The translations under genes were made by a program, and so were the position numbers. This document shows, one piece after another, positions 34,205-41,275 of a DNA stretch of 64,000 nucleotides. Below the pieces are notes generated by a model, which made no database searches, was not told the origin of the DNA, and worked only from the letters and a program-made list of their open reading frames with translations. The DNA is from Alcanivorax sp. GTDB lineage: Bacteria > Pseudomonadota > Gammaproteobacteria > Pseudomonadales > Alcanivoracaceae. Positions within the stretch are counted from its first letter, which is position 1, and each line of letters begins with the position of its first letter. Location of the stretch: NCBI RefSeq assembly GCF_002726155.1, contig NZ_PBSH01000032.1, positions 45,279 to 109,278 of the forward strand. The letters run 5' to 3'.

Positions 34205-35253
34205 ATATTCAGGAAGCGCTGGCCAAGGTGGTCGATCAGATTGACCTGAGCATTGAGGAAATGCGCGATGTGATGAGCCAGGTGATGACCGGTGGTGCCA
34301 CGGATGCACAAATAGGTGCGCTGATGATGGGTCTGCGGATGAAAAGTGAATCCCTGGACGAAATCACCGGCGCGGCCATGGTGATGCGTGAGCTGGTCAC
34401 CGGGGTGAGTGTGGAAAACCGCCAGTATCTGGTCGATATCGTTGGTACCGGTGGTGATGGCGCGAACTTGTTTAATGTCTCCACGGCCAGCAGTTTTGTG
34501 GCCGCTGCCGCCGGTGCGCACGTGGCCAAACATGGCGGGCGCTCGGTCAGCTCCCAGAGTGGCTCGGCGGACCTGTTGGAAGCGGCAGGTATTGCACTGG
34601 ACCTGAACCCGGCGCAGATTGGCAAGTGTGTCGATAGCGTAGGCGTGGGGTTCATGTTTGCGCCGAATCACCATAAGGCCATGAAATACGCCGTAGGGCC
34701 GCGCAAGGAGCTGGGTATGCGCACCCTGTTCAATATTCTTGGCCCGATGACCAACCCGGCCGGCGTGCAGCGCCTGGTCATGGGGGTGTTCTCGGAAAAG
34801 CTTTGTCGCCCCCTGGCGGAAGTGATGGGGCGCCTGGGTGGAGAGCACATCATGGTGGTGCACAGCAAGGATGGTCTGGATGAGATCAGCCTGGCGGCGC
34901 GCACCCATGTGGCGGAATTCAAGGACGGTGAAGTCCAGGAGTACGACCTGACACCGGAAGATCTGGGGCTGGAATCCGATTCTCTGGTGGGCCTGGATGT
35001 GACCGACCCGGCGGCGTCCCTGGCGCTGATCAAGGACGCGTTCAGCAAGCGCACCACGGAAGCGGCCAACAAGGCGGCGGACATGATCGCCCTTAACGCT
35101 GGCGCAGCCATTTATGTCAGCGGTGTTACCCGGACTCACAAAGAGGGGGTACGCATGGCCGAAGACCTGATCCACAATGGAGAGGCGGCAGAGCGTATGC
35201 GCGAGCTGGCTCAGTTCAGCACCGCCCTCAAGGTTGGCGACGAATCAGCATAA
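34201..35253 (+). CDS. trpD: Anthranilate phosphoribosyltransferase
   Basis: TrpD joins anthranilate to phosphoribosyl pyrophosphate. The 350-residue protein shows the family blocks [21 protein letters not shown] (PRPP-binding Gly-rich loop), [19 protein letters not shown], and [25 protein letters not shown], followed by [11 protein letters not shown]. The start overlaps the trpG stop (ATGA), and trpC follows after 11 bp, so trpGDC is one coupled unit as in pseudomonads. Confidence 0.97.
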   Translation: MNIQEALAKVVDQIDLSIEEMRDVMSQVMTGGATDAQIGALMMGLRMKSESLDEITGAAMVMRELVTGVSVENRQYLVDIVGTGGDGANLFNVSTASSFVAAAAGAHVAKHGGRSVSSQSGSADLLEAAGIALDLNPAQIGKCVDSVGVGFMFAPNHHKAMKYAVGPRKELGMRTLFNILGPMTNPAGVQRLVMGVFSEKLCRPLAEVMGRLGGEHIMVVHSKDGLDEISLAARTHVAEFKDGEVQEYDLTPEDLGLESDSLVGLDVTDPAASLALIKDAFSKRTTEAANKAADMIALNAGAAIYVSGVTRTHKEGVRMAEDLIHNGEAAERMRELAQFSTALKVGDESA

Positions 35254-35264
35254 GGAGCGAGGTT

Positions 35265-36059
35265 ATGAGCACAGGCACTATTCTCGACAAGATTATCGCC
35301 CGCAAGCAGGAAGAGATTGCCATCGGCAAGAACAATTACACCTTGGGCGATTTGCAATCCATGGCAGAAAACCAGCGCAAGGCGCGGGGGTTTATTGCCA
35401 GCCTGTTCGACCGGGTGAGAGATCACCAGCCGGCGGTAATTGCCGAAATCAAGAAGGCGTCACCCAGTAAAGGTGTGATCCGCGATGATTTCGACCCGGT
35501 GTCGATTGCCCGTAGTTACGAAGCTAACGGCGCAGCCTGCCTGTCGGTGCTCACCGACAAGGATTTTTTCCAGGGCGATGAGCATTATTTGCGTGCTGCC
35601 CGCAACGCGGTGGATCTGCCGGTGTTACGCAAGGATTTCATGATCGATCCGTGGCAAGTTTTCGAGTCCCGGGCCATGGGGGCGGATGCGGTGCTGCTGA
35701 TCGCTGCGGCGCTGTCTGATGCCCAGATGAATGAGCTGTATCATGCTGCCCAGCGGGCCGGCTGTGATGTGCTGGTGGAGGTTCATACCGAAGAAGAGCT
35801 GCACCGGGCGGTAGCCTTGAACGCCGAGCTGATCGGTATCAATAACCGTAACCTGCACACGTTTGAAACCAGCCTGGACACCACGCTGACGCTGGCACAA
35901 CAAGTGCCGGGTGATCGCATGGTGGTGACTGAAAGTGGTATCCACAGCAGCGCTGACGTGCAATTGATGCGCAAGAGCGGCATCCACAGTTTTCTGGTCG
36001 GCGAAGCCTTCATGCGCGCTGAAGACCCGGGTGCTGAACTCAAGAAGTTGTTCTTCTGA
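35265..36059 (+). CDS. trpC: Indole-3-glycerol-phosphate synthase
   Basis: TrpC closes the indole ring from the anthranilate-derived CdRP. The 264-residue TIM barrel starts [14 protein letters not shown]; it has the catalytic [13 protein letters not shown] (Glu and Lys), [23 protein letters not shown], and the phosphate loop INNRNLHTF followed by [11 protein letters not shown]. It is a stand-alone IGPS, not fused to TrpF. trpF and trpBA are not in the window. The operon ends at the palindromic terminator at 36213. Confidence 0.97.
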   Translation: MSTGTILDKIIARKQEEIAIGKNNYTLGDLQSMAENQRKARGFIASLFDRVRDHQPAVIAEIKKASPSKGVIRDDFDPVSIARSYEANGAACLSVLTDKDFFQGDEHYLRAARNAVDLPVLRKDFMIDPWQVFESRAMGADAVLLIAAALSDAQMNELYHAAQRAGCDVLVEVHTEEELHRAVALNAELIGINNRNLHTFETSLDTTLTLAQQVPGDRMVVTESGIHSSADVQLMRKSGIHSFLVGEAFMRAEDPGAELKKLFF

Positions 36060-36069
36060 GCGCAAAGGT

Positions 36070-36205
36070 TGCGTGCTTTTGTCGGTCGGCTTAGCCGCGC
36101 AGCGGCGTAAGCCGGCAAGTCGCTTTGGGTGAGAGGATTGGGTTGTCGGATTACGCCTTTCAGGCTCTCTGTGCCCTTGGGTGAATTCGACCTACATCCG
36201 ACCCT
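36070..36205. repeat. Diverged inverted repeats downstream of trpC
   Basis: GTCGGCTTAGCCGC pairs imperfectly with GCGGCGTAAGCCGGC (about 36080-36117), and GTCGGATTACGCC faces GACCTACATCCGAC (about 36145-36203). The GTCGGATTACG form resembles REP-like units common in pseudomonads; the assignment is by appearance only. Confidence 0.4.
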
Positions 36206-36212
36206 GAAATAC

Positions 36213-36250
36213 AAAGAGGCCGCGCCCAATCGATTGGGCGCGGCCTCTTT
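36213..36250. terminator. 38-bp perfect palindromic terminator between trpC and vfr
   Basis: AAAGAGGCCGCGCCCAATC is followed at once by its exact reverse complement, giving 19+19 bases with no mismatch and ending in CTCTTT. It can terminate both the plus-strand trpC and the minus-strand vfr transcripts. Confidence 0.85.
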
Positions 36251-36313
36251 GCTTTAATGAACCAGTGATCTCGTCCGTGACGCTGTCAATTGTCCACTAT
36301 CAACTGTCAATTT

Positions 36314-36943
36314 TTACCGCGTCCCGTACACCACCATGGTCTTGCCTTTTACGGAGACCAGACCCTGTTCCTCCAGGTTCTTGAGTACCCGGCCCACCAT
36401 TTCCCGGGAGCAGCCGACAATGCGGCCGATTTCCTGGCGGGTGACCTTGATCTGCATGCCGTCCGGGTGCGTCATGGCATCGGGCTGCTTGCACAGGTCC
36501 AGCAGGGTGCCTGCAACACGGCCAGTCACATCCAGGAATGCCAGGTCCCCCACCTTGCGGGTGGTGGCACGCAGGCGGCCAGCGATCTGGGCGGACACCG
36601 TGAACAGGATGTCGGCGTCTTCGCGGGCCAGCTGCCGGAATTTGGCATAGCTCACCTCCGCGACTTCGCATTCGCTCTTGGCTTTCACCCAGGCGGAACG
36701 CGAGGGGTCGTTTTCAAACAGCCCCATTTCACCGAAGAAATCCCCTTCATTGAGATACGCCATGATCATTTCGCGACCATCGTCGTCCTCGATCATGACC
36801 GTCACAGAGCCTTTCAGGATGTAATACAGCGCATCCGATTCATCGCCGGCATAGATAATGGTGCTTTTCGCCGGGTATTTACGGCGGTGGCAATGGGCCA
36901 GGAAGTGGTCCAGATTTGGAATAATTTTGTTGCCGTCAGTCAT
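36314..36943 (-). CDS. vfr: CRP-family regulator Vfr
   Basis: This 209-residue cAMP-responsive transcription factor is very close to CRP/Vfr. The N-terminal cyclic-nucleotide fold has the cAMP phosphate-binding signature [16 protein letters not shown] and a Thr-Thr pair in [13 protein letters not shown] on the C-helix. The C-terminal helix-turn-helix [20 protein letters not shown] is nearly identical to that of CRP, so the same TGTGA half-sites are expected. The position trpC-vfr-osmC-speD-coq7 is the pseudomonad order. It is divergent from the osmC-family gene across 325 bp. Confidence 0.95.
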   Translation of the reverse strand: MTDGNKIIPNLDHFLAHCHRRKYPAKSTIIYAGDESDALYYILKGSVTVMIEDDDGREMIMAYLNEGDFFGEMGLFENDPSRSAWVKAKSECEVAEVSYAKFRQLAREDADILFTVSAQIAGRLRATTRKVGDLAFLDVTGRVAGTLLDLCKQPDAMTHPDGMQIKVTRQEIGRIVGCSREMVGRVLKNLEEQGLVSVKGKTMVVYGTR

Positions 36944-37268
36944 GGGCGCTCAGTCTTGAAGCCAGAAAAATGTCTTAGCCAATAAGCGTATGGATATTGC
37001 CTGTTTTTATGAGTTATGCCAAGGGAACTGGCTCTCACTCTCGATTTTCACAGGGCAGGCGGTAGCTAAACCCGGATTAAGTAACGGGTTTTCGGCCAGA
37101 TACGCCGATTTTCCGGGTTGGTGATATATCGGTAAATTATTCCCATCGACCTACCCTGAAAGGGGTGGCGCAGCCCCCGTGCTATGGTACTCTGCGCCCC
37201 CTTCCGGGGTGGGCGCAATCAGGCGTTCGGCCTGCGTTTGAGATGGGGTGACAGACCAGGAGATCACC
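36944..37268. promoter_or_regulatory. Divergent promoter region between vfr and the osmC-family gene
   Basis: This 325-bp gap must carry promoters in both directions. A hairpin-prone stretch around CGCCCCCTTCCGGGGTGGGCG (about 37193-37213) and an extended -10-like TGCTATGGT (about 37180) precede the osmC-family gene. No perfect CRP site was recognised by eye. No ORF is convincing. Confidence 0.4.
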
Positions 37269-37685
37269 ATGAAAGCAGTGGTTAAGTGGCAGGGCGAAGC
37301 CTGCTATGAAGCGGAAACCGAAAGCGGCCACAAGGTGCTGATGGATGGCCCGCCGGATCACGGTGGCCAGAACCGTGGGCCGCGCCCCATGGAAACCCTG
37401 CTACTGGGCGTGGGCGGCTGTTCCTCCTTTGATGTGATCCATATTCTCAAGAAATCCCGACAGGACGTGACTGATTGCCGCTGCGAGCTGACTGCCGAGC
37501 GGGCCGATGAAGTGCCGGCGGTGTTCAGCAAGATCCACCTGCACTTTATTGTCAGCGGCAACAGCCTCAAGGAAGCCCATGTGAAACGGGCGGTTGAGTT
37601 GTCGGCAGAGAAATACTGCTCTGCCAGCATTATGCTGACACGCGGTGGTGTCGAGATCACCCATAGTTATACCATTGAAGGCTGA
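37269..37685 (+). CDS. OsmC family protein (YhfA type)
   Basis: This 138-residue cytoplasmic protein of the OsmC/Ohr fold belongs to the YhfA-like group that sits beside crp in many gammaproteobacteria. The two redox-active cysteines are visible in LGVGGCSSFD and AEKYCSASIML, so thiol-dependent peroxidase activity is possible but not proven for this subgroup. The ATG at 37269 has AGGAG upstream and is preferred to the track start seven codons before. It lies between vfr and speD. Confidence 0.92.
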   Translation: MKAVVKWQGEACYEAETESGHKVLMDGPPDHGGQNRGPRPMETLLLGVGGCSSFDVIHILKKSRQDVTDCRCELTAERADEVPAVFSKIHLHFIVSGNSLKEAHVKRAVELSAEKYCSASIMLTRGGVEITHSYTIEG

Positions 37686-37809
37686 GGTGCCCGGTGGGTG
37701 CCTCAGTAACGCAATATGCCGGCCTGGCCGGTGATTCGCGGCGTCCTTCGGGATGTTGCAAACAAGGTAGCCGCACGGGGTGCGGTGGTGTGTTTGTCTT
37801 AACGTGGCG

Positions 37810-38640
37810 ATGAAACGCCCATGGGGTACGGCTGTGGTGAAAGATCCCAATCCCAAGATTACGGTTCATGGTTTCAACAACCTGACCAAATCCTTGAGCT
37901 TCAATATTTTCGATATTGCTTACGCGAAGACCGAGCAGCATCGTCAGGAATATATCGAATATATTGACGAGCTGTATAACGCGGAGCGTCTCACTGAGAT
38001 TCTCACCAACGTGACCAAAATCATTGGTGCCAACATTTTGAATGTGGCCCGCCAGGATTACGATCCGCAGGGTGCCAGTGTGACCATGCTGATCGCCGAG
38101 CATGAAACCCCGCCGGATGGGTCTGACTGGGACGAAGAAGCGCCGGGCCCGTTGCCGGAGACGGTGGTGGCTCACCTGGACAAGAGTCATGTGACGGTGC
38201 ATACCTATCCGGAATCCCATCCAGATAACGGTATTTCCACGTTTCGAGTGGATGTGGATGTCTCCACCTGTGGTGTGATTTCCCCGCTACGTGCGTTGAA
38301 TTACCTGATCCACAGTTTCGATTCCGATATCGTTACCGTGGACTATCGGGTGCGTGGCATGACCCGGGATCTGGATGGCACCAAGCACTTTATTGATCAC
38401 GACATCAATTCCATCCAGAACTTCCTGACCGAAGATACCCAGAACGCCTATCAGATGATCGACGTGAATGTGTATCAGGAAAATATCTTCCACACCAAGA
38501 TGCTGCTGAAGGACTTCGATATCGATAACTATCTGTTTGGTGCGGGTAGTGATGAGTTCGAGCAGGAAGAACTGGATCAGATCGAAGAGCGTTTGCGCAC
38601 AGAGATGCTGGAGATTTTCTACAGCCGCAACCTAGGTTAA
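37810..38640 (+). CDS. speD: S-adenosylmethionine decarboxylase proenzyme, E. coli type
   Basis: SpeD decarboxylates SAM to supply aminopropyl groups for spermidine. It is the long, pyruvoyl-dependent E. coli class (about 264-286 residues). The self-cleavage site is the Lys-Ser of [18 protein letters not shown]; the Ser becomes the pyruvoyl group. Other conserved blocks are [50 protein letters not shown] and [14 protein letters not shown]. The exact start is uncertain: ATG 37810 gives 276 residues, while the track uses ATG 37780; neither has a strong ribosome site. A terminator follows at 38680. Confidence 0.96.
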   Translation: MKRPWGTAVVKDPNPKITVHGFNNLTKSLSFNIFDIAYAKTEQHRQEYIEYIDELYNAERLTEILTNVTKIIGANILNVARQDYDPQGASVTMLIAEHETPPDGSDWDEEAPGPLPETVVAHLDKSHVTVHTYPESHPDNGISTFRVDVDVSTCGVISPLRALNYLIHSFDSDIVTVDYRVRGMTRDLDGTKHFIDHDINSIQNFLTEDTQNAYQMIDVNVYQENIFHTKMLLKDFDIDNYLFGAGSDEFEQEELDQIEERLRTEMLEIFYSRNLG

Positions 38641-38643
38641 ACC

Positions 38644-38678
38644 CGCAGCACGCTTCACGCTGCATGCGACACGCAAAA
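38644..38678. repeat. Heptad array after speD
   Basis: Units ACGCTTC, ACGCTGC, ATGCGAC and ACGCAAA follow at a strict 7-base period between the speD stop and its terminator. Confidence 0.6.
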
Positions 38679-38679
38679 C

Positions 38680-38710
38680 AAAAAGGCCGCACCTTGGGTG
38701 CGGCCTTTTT
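38680..38710 (+). terminator. Rho-independent terminator of speD
   Basis: AAAAAGGCCGCACC (38680-38693) is exactly complementary to GGTGCGGCCTTTTT (38697-38710), a 14-bp stem with a three-base loop and a T run. Confidence 0.9.
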
Positions 38711-38729
38711 GTTGTTGGCTGCGAAGCCG

Positions 38730-38879
38730 CTGTAGGAGCACCACTCGAGGTGCGAACCGAGCGACAGCGAGGCAACAACCCTTTCAGGATTCGACAGATT
38801 TTTCTATCTGGAATGCCTGATCGTCCTTCGGCCGATTTCACGCTACGCGTGGTTCGCACCTCAAGATGTGCTCCTACAG
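38730..38879. repeat. REP-like inverted pair downstream of speD
   Basis: CTGTAGGAGCACCACTCGAG... (38730-38758) pairs with 38851-38879 at 26 of 29 positions. The loop shares GAGCGACAGCGAGG and TGATCGTCCTTCGG with the element at 21075. Confidence 0.75.
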
Positions 38880-38900
38880 GTGAAATTCTTGAAGCGTTGG

Positions 38901-39563
38901 TTAGATCCGGTAGGTGGTAAAGGTCATCACCTTGCTCATCAGCGTCATGGCGTGGCGTACGGGCAGAGGCAGGTCGGCGCCGCCGGCGTCTTTGGCGGTG
39001 ACGGCGTGTTTGAGCTCGTCGGTTTTCATTTGCTCGAGAATGGCCCGGGTGCGCAGGTCGCTTTCCGGTACCTGATAGAGATGGGATTCCAGGTGTTTGA
39101 CCACCTGATTTTCCGTTTCTGTCACGAAGCCCAGGCTCCAGCGATCACCAATCAACCCGGCGGTAGCGCCTACCGCATAGCTCATGGCATAGAACAGCGG
39201 ATTGAGTTTGCTGGGCCCGCCGCCCAGTTCCTGAATGCGCTCTTCACACCAGGCCAGGTGGTCTTCCTCTTCCCGAGCGGATTCTTCCATGGCATGGCGG
39301 ATATGCGGCAGGCTGGCGGTGCTGGCCTGACCCTGATAAAGCGCCTGGGCACACACCTCGCCGGTATGGTTAATGCGCATCAATCCAAGCACATGGCGGC
39401 GCTGGTCGCCGGGCAGTGTGCCCGGCTGTATGTCGCTGCCGGGACCGGTAGGCGAGGACGTGGGGCTGCGTTCGGCCTGTACGGTGCCGGGCGTGAGGGT
39501 GCGCAGGGCATTGTCGGCACGGGCCAGCAGGCGATCCAGAGGTGACAGTCGGCGTTCAGTCAT
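38901..39563 (-). CDS. coq7: Demethoxyubiquinone hydroxylase, Coq7 type
   Basis: Coq7 (UbiF-equivalent) is a di-iron monooxygenase that hydroxylates 2-polyprenyl-3-methyl-6-methoxy-benzoquinone in late ubiquinone synthesis at the membrane. The 220-residue protein has the ferritin-like Glu/His iron ligands in [35 protein letters not shown] and the C-terminal [12 protein letters not shown]. The track starts nine codons upstream in heptad DNA; the internal ATG at 39563 ([12 protein letters not shown]) is preferred. It is divergent from the AAA+ gene. Synthesis of quinone fits the window's quinol-oxidase genes but is not linked to them. Confidence 0.95.
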   Translation of the reverse strand: MTERRLSPLDRLLARADNALRTLTPGTVQAERSPTSSPTGPGSDIQPGTLPGDQRRHVLGLMRINHTGEVCAQALYQGQASTASLPHIRHAMEESAREEEDHLAWCEERIQELGGGPSKLNPLFYAMSYAVGATAGLIGDRWSLGFVTETENQVVKHLESHLYQVPESDLRTRAILEQMKTDELKHAVTAKDAGGADLPLPVRHAMTLMSKVMTFTTYRI

Positions 39564-39574
39564 AGTTATCAGCG

Positions 39575-39694
39575 CTGCATGCAAACACACAACATGCTTG
39601 CATGCTGAAAGAAATGGGAGATCTAGTGTAGCCTAAGAGCCCTCAAAACAAGAAGGGCGTTGCATGCCAGCGTGAAGCGTGAGGCGTGCAGGCA
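39575..39694. repeat. Heptad arrays between coq7 and the AAA+ gene
   Basis: The left part (39575-39606) has ATGCAAA, CACACAA and ATGCTTG-like units; the right part (39659-39694) has GCGTGAA, GCGTGAG and GCGTGCA. They sit in the divergent promoter region, and translated extensions of both ORFs in the track come from this repeat DNA. Confidence 0.5.
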
Positions 39695-39701
39695 TAAAAC
39701 A

Positions 39702-41183
39702 ATGAGTGATCTGAACGACCTGAAAATGCTGCTTGAGTCCCGCTATCCCATCGTGGTGATTGAAACCTGGGAGGAGCTGCGGGCGCTGGATTTGATTCGC
39801 CGCCTGGGGATGCGAGAGGGGCGACCGGTGTTTGGCTGGAATGCGGTGGATGGCCTGCGCCGACTGGAACTGGAAGACAGTCCCAGCCAGAAACACACCA
39901 TTGAACCGGATGCCATGCTGGGACAGATTCGCGGTACCAATGAGCCGGGGATCTATGCGCTGTGTGATCTGCACCCTTATCTGGACGGTGAGCCAAAGCA
40001 CGTCCGGTTGCTCAAGGAAATCGCCCTGCACCATGAGCGCCTGCATCACACTCTGGTGCTGATCAGCCATGAATTGACCATTCCCGCGGAACTGCGCCGT
40101 TATTGCACTCGCTTCAGCCTGTCCATGCCCGATGAAAAGCAGTTGGAGCACATCGTTCAGGACGAAGCGCGCCGTTTCAAGAAAGAGCGGGGCGAACGGG
40201 TGCGCGCGGACCGGGCCTCGCTGGACCGGCTGGTGCGCAACCTGCGTGGCTTGAGCGTGGAAGATGCCCGTAAGCTGGCCCGTGGGGCGATTATCCACGA
40301 TGGCGCCATCACCGAGGCGGACCTGCCGGAGGTGAACAAAGCCAAGTTTGCATTGATGGAAATGGACGGCGTACTGAGCTACGAATACGACACTGACAGC
40401 TTTGCTAATGTGGGCGGGTTGCAGGGTCTGAAAGACTGGCTGGGCAAGCGTGAAAGTGCCTTCCATGGCAATCAGGGTGAAGGTATCGACTCGCCCCGTG
40501 GGGTAATGCTGGTGGGCGTGCAGGGCGGCGGTAAAAGCCTGGCGGCCAAATCGGTGGCCGGGCTTTGGGGGCTGCCGTTGCTGCGCCTGGATATGGGGGC
40601 TATCTACAACAAATTCTTCGGGGAATCCGAGCGTAATGTGCGCGAGGCGTTGGCCATGGCGGAAACCATGTCGCCCTGTGTGTTGTGGATCGATGAAATT
40701 GAGAAAGGGATTGCGGTTGGCGATAACGATGGTGGTACCTCCCGCCGGGTGCTTGGCACGTTGCTTACCTGGATGGCGGAAAACCGCAGTCAGGTGTTTA
40801 TGGTCGCCACCGCCAACGATATTGAGCGATTGCCGCCGGAATTGATCCGCAAGGGGCGTCTGGACGAGATCTTCTTTGTGGATTTGCCATCCACTGAGGT
40901 GCGGGAAGTGATCTTCCGGATCCATCTGGAAAAGCGTGGACAAGCAGCGTCAGCGTTCGATCTGGCTCGGCTGGCGGAGCACAGCGATGGCTTTACTGGC
41001 GCTGAGATCGAGCAGGCGGTGGTGGCCGGATTGTATAGCGCGGGAGCCGGGGATCAGCCACTGGATCAGGCCTTGCTGGAAGCCGAGCTGGCCGCGACCG
41101 TACCGCTGTCGGTGACCATGGCGGAATCACTGGCGCGGCTACGGCAATGGTGCCAGGGGCGAGCGGTCAGTGCCGGTGCTTGA
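39702..41183 (+). CDS. AAA+ ATPase, Ycf46-like
   Basis: This 493-residue protein has an N-terminal domain of about 230 residues typical of the Ycf46 group (SRYPIVVIETWEELRALDLI, IYALCDLHPYLDG) and a C-terminal classical AAA module. The latter shows Walker A GVQGGGKSLAAKS, pore-type MGAIYNKFFGESERNVREAL, Walker B CVLWIDEIEKG, sensor 1 MVATANDIERLPPEL and arginine-finger RKGRLDEIFF. In cyanobacteria Ycf46 has been linked to photosynthesis regulation; in heterotrophs its role is unknown. The first 14 codons of the track ORF are heptad repeat, so ATG 39702 (MSDLNDLKMLL) is preferred. Confidence 0.88.
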   Translation: MSDLNDLKMLLESRYPIVVIETWEELRALDLIRRLGMREGRPVFGWNAVDGLRRLELEDSPSQKHTIEPDAMLGQIRGTNEPGIYALCDLHPYLDGEPKHVRLLKEIALHHERLHHTLVLISHELTIPAELRRYCTRFSLSMPDEKQLEHIVQDEARRFKKERGERVRADRASLDRLVRNLRGLSVEDARKLARGAIIHDGAITEADLPEVNKAKFALMEMDGVLSYEYDTDSFANVGGLQGLKDWLGKRESAFHGNQGEGIDSPRGVMLVGVQGGGKSLAAKSVAGLWGLPLLRLDMGAIYNKFFGESERNVREALAMAETMSPCVLWIDEIEKGIAVGDNDGGTSRRVLGTLLTWMAENRSQVFMVATANDIERLPPELIRKGRLDEIFFVDLPSTEVREVIFRIHLEKRGQAASAFDLARLAEHSDGFTGAEIEQAVVAGLYSAGAGDQPLDQALLEAELAATVPLSVTMAESLARLRQWCQGRAVSAGA

Positions 41184-41275
41184 TCCCCGGTTGGCGGGGT
41201 CGGAGCAGAGCCTGCTTGCTGCTTATGTGGCGGCGGTTTTGCCTGCGCTGCTGCGGGTTGCTGAGTTCAGCTCGT

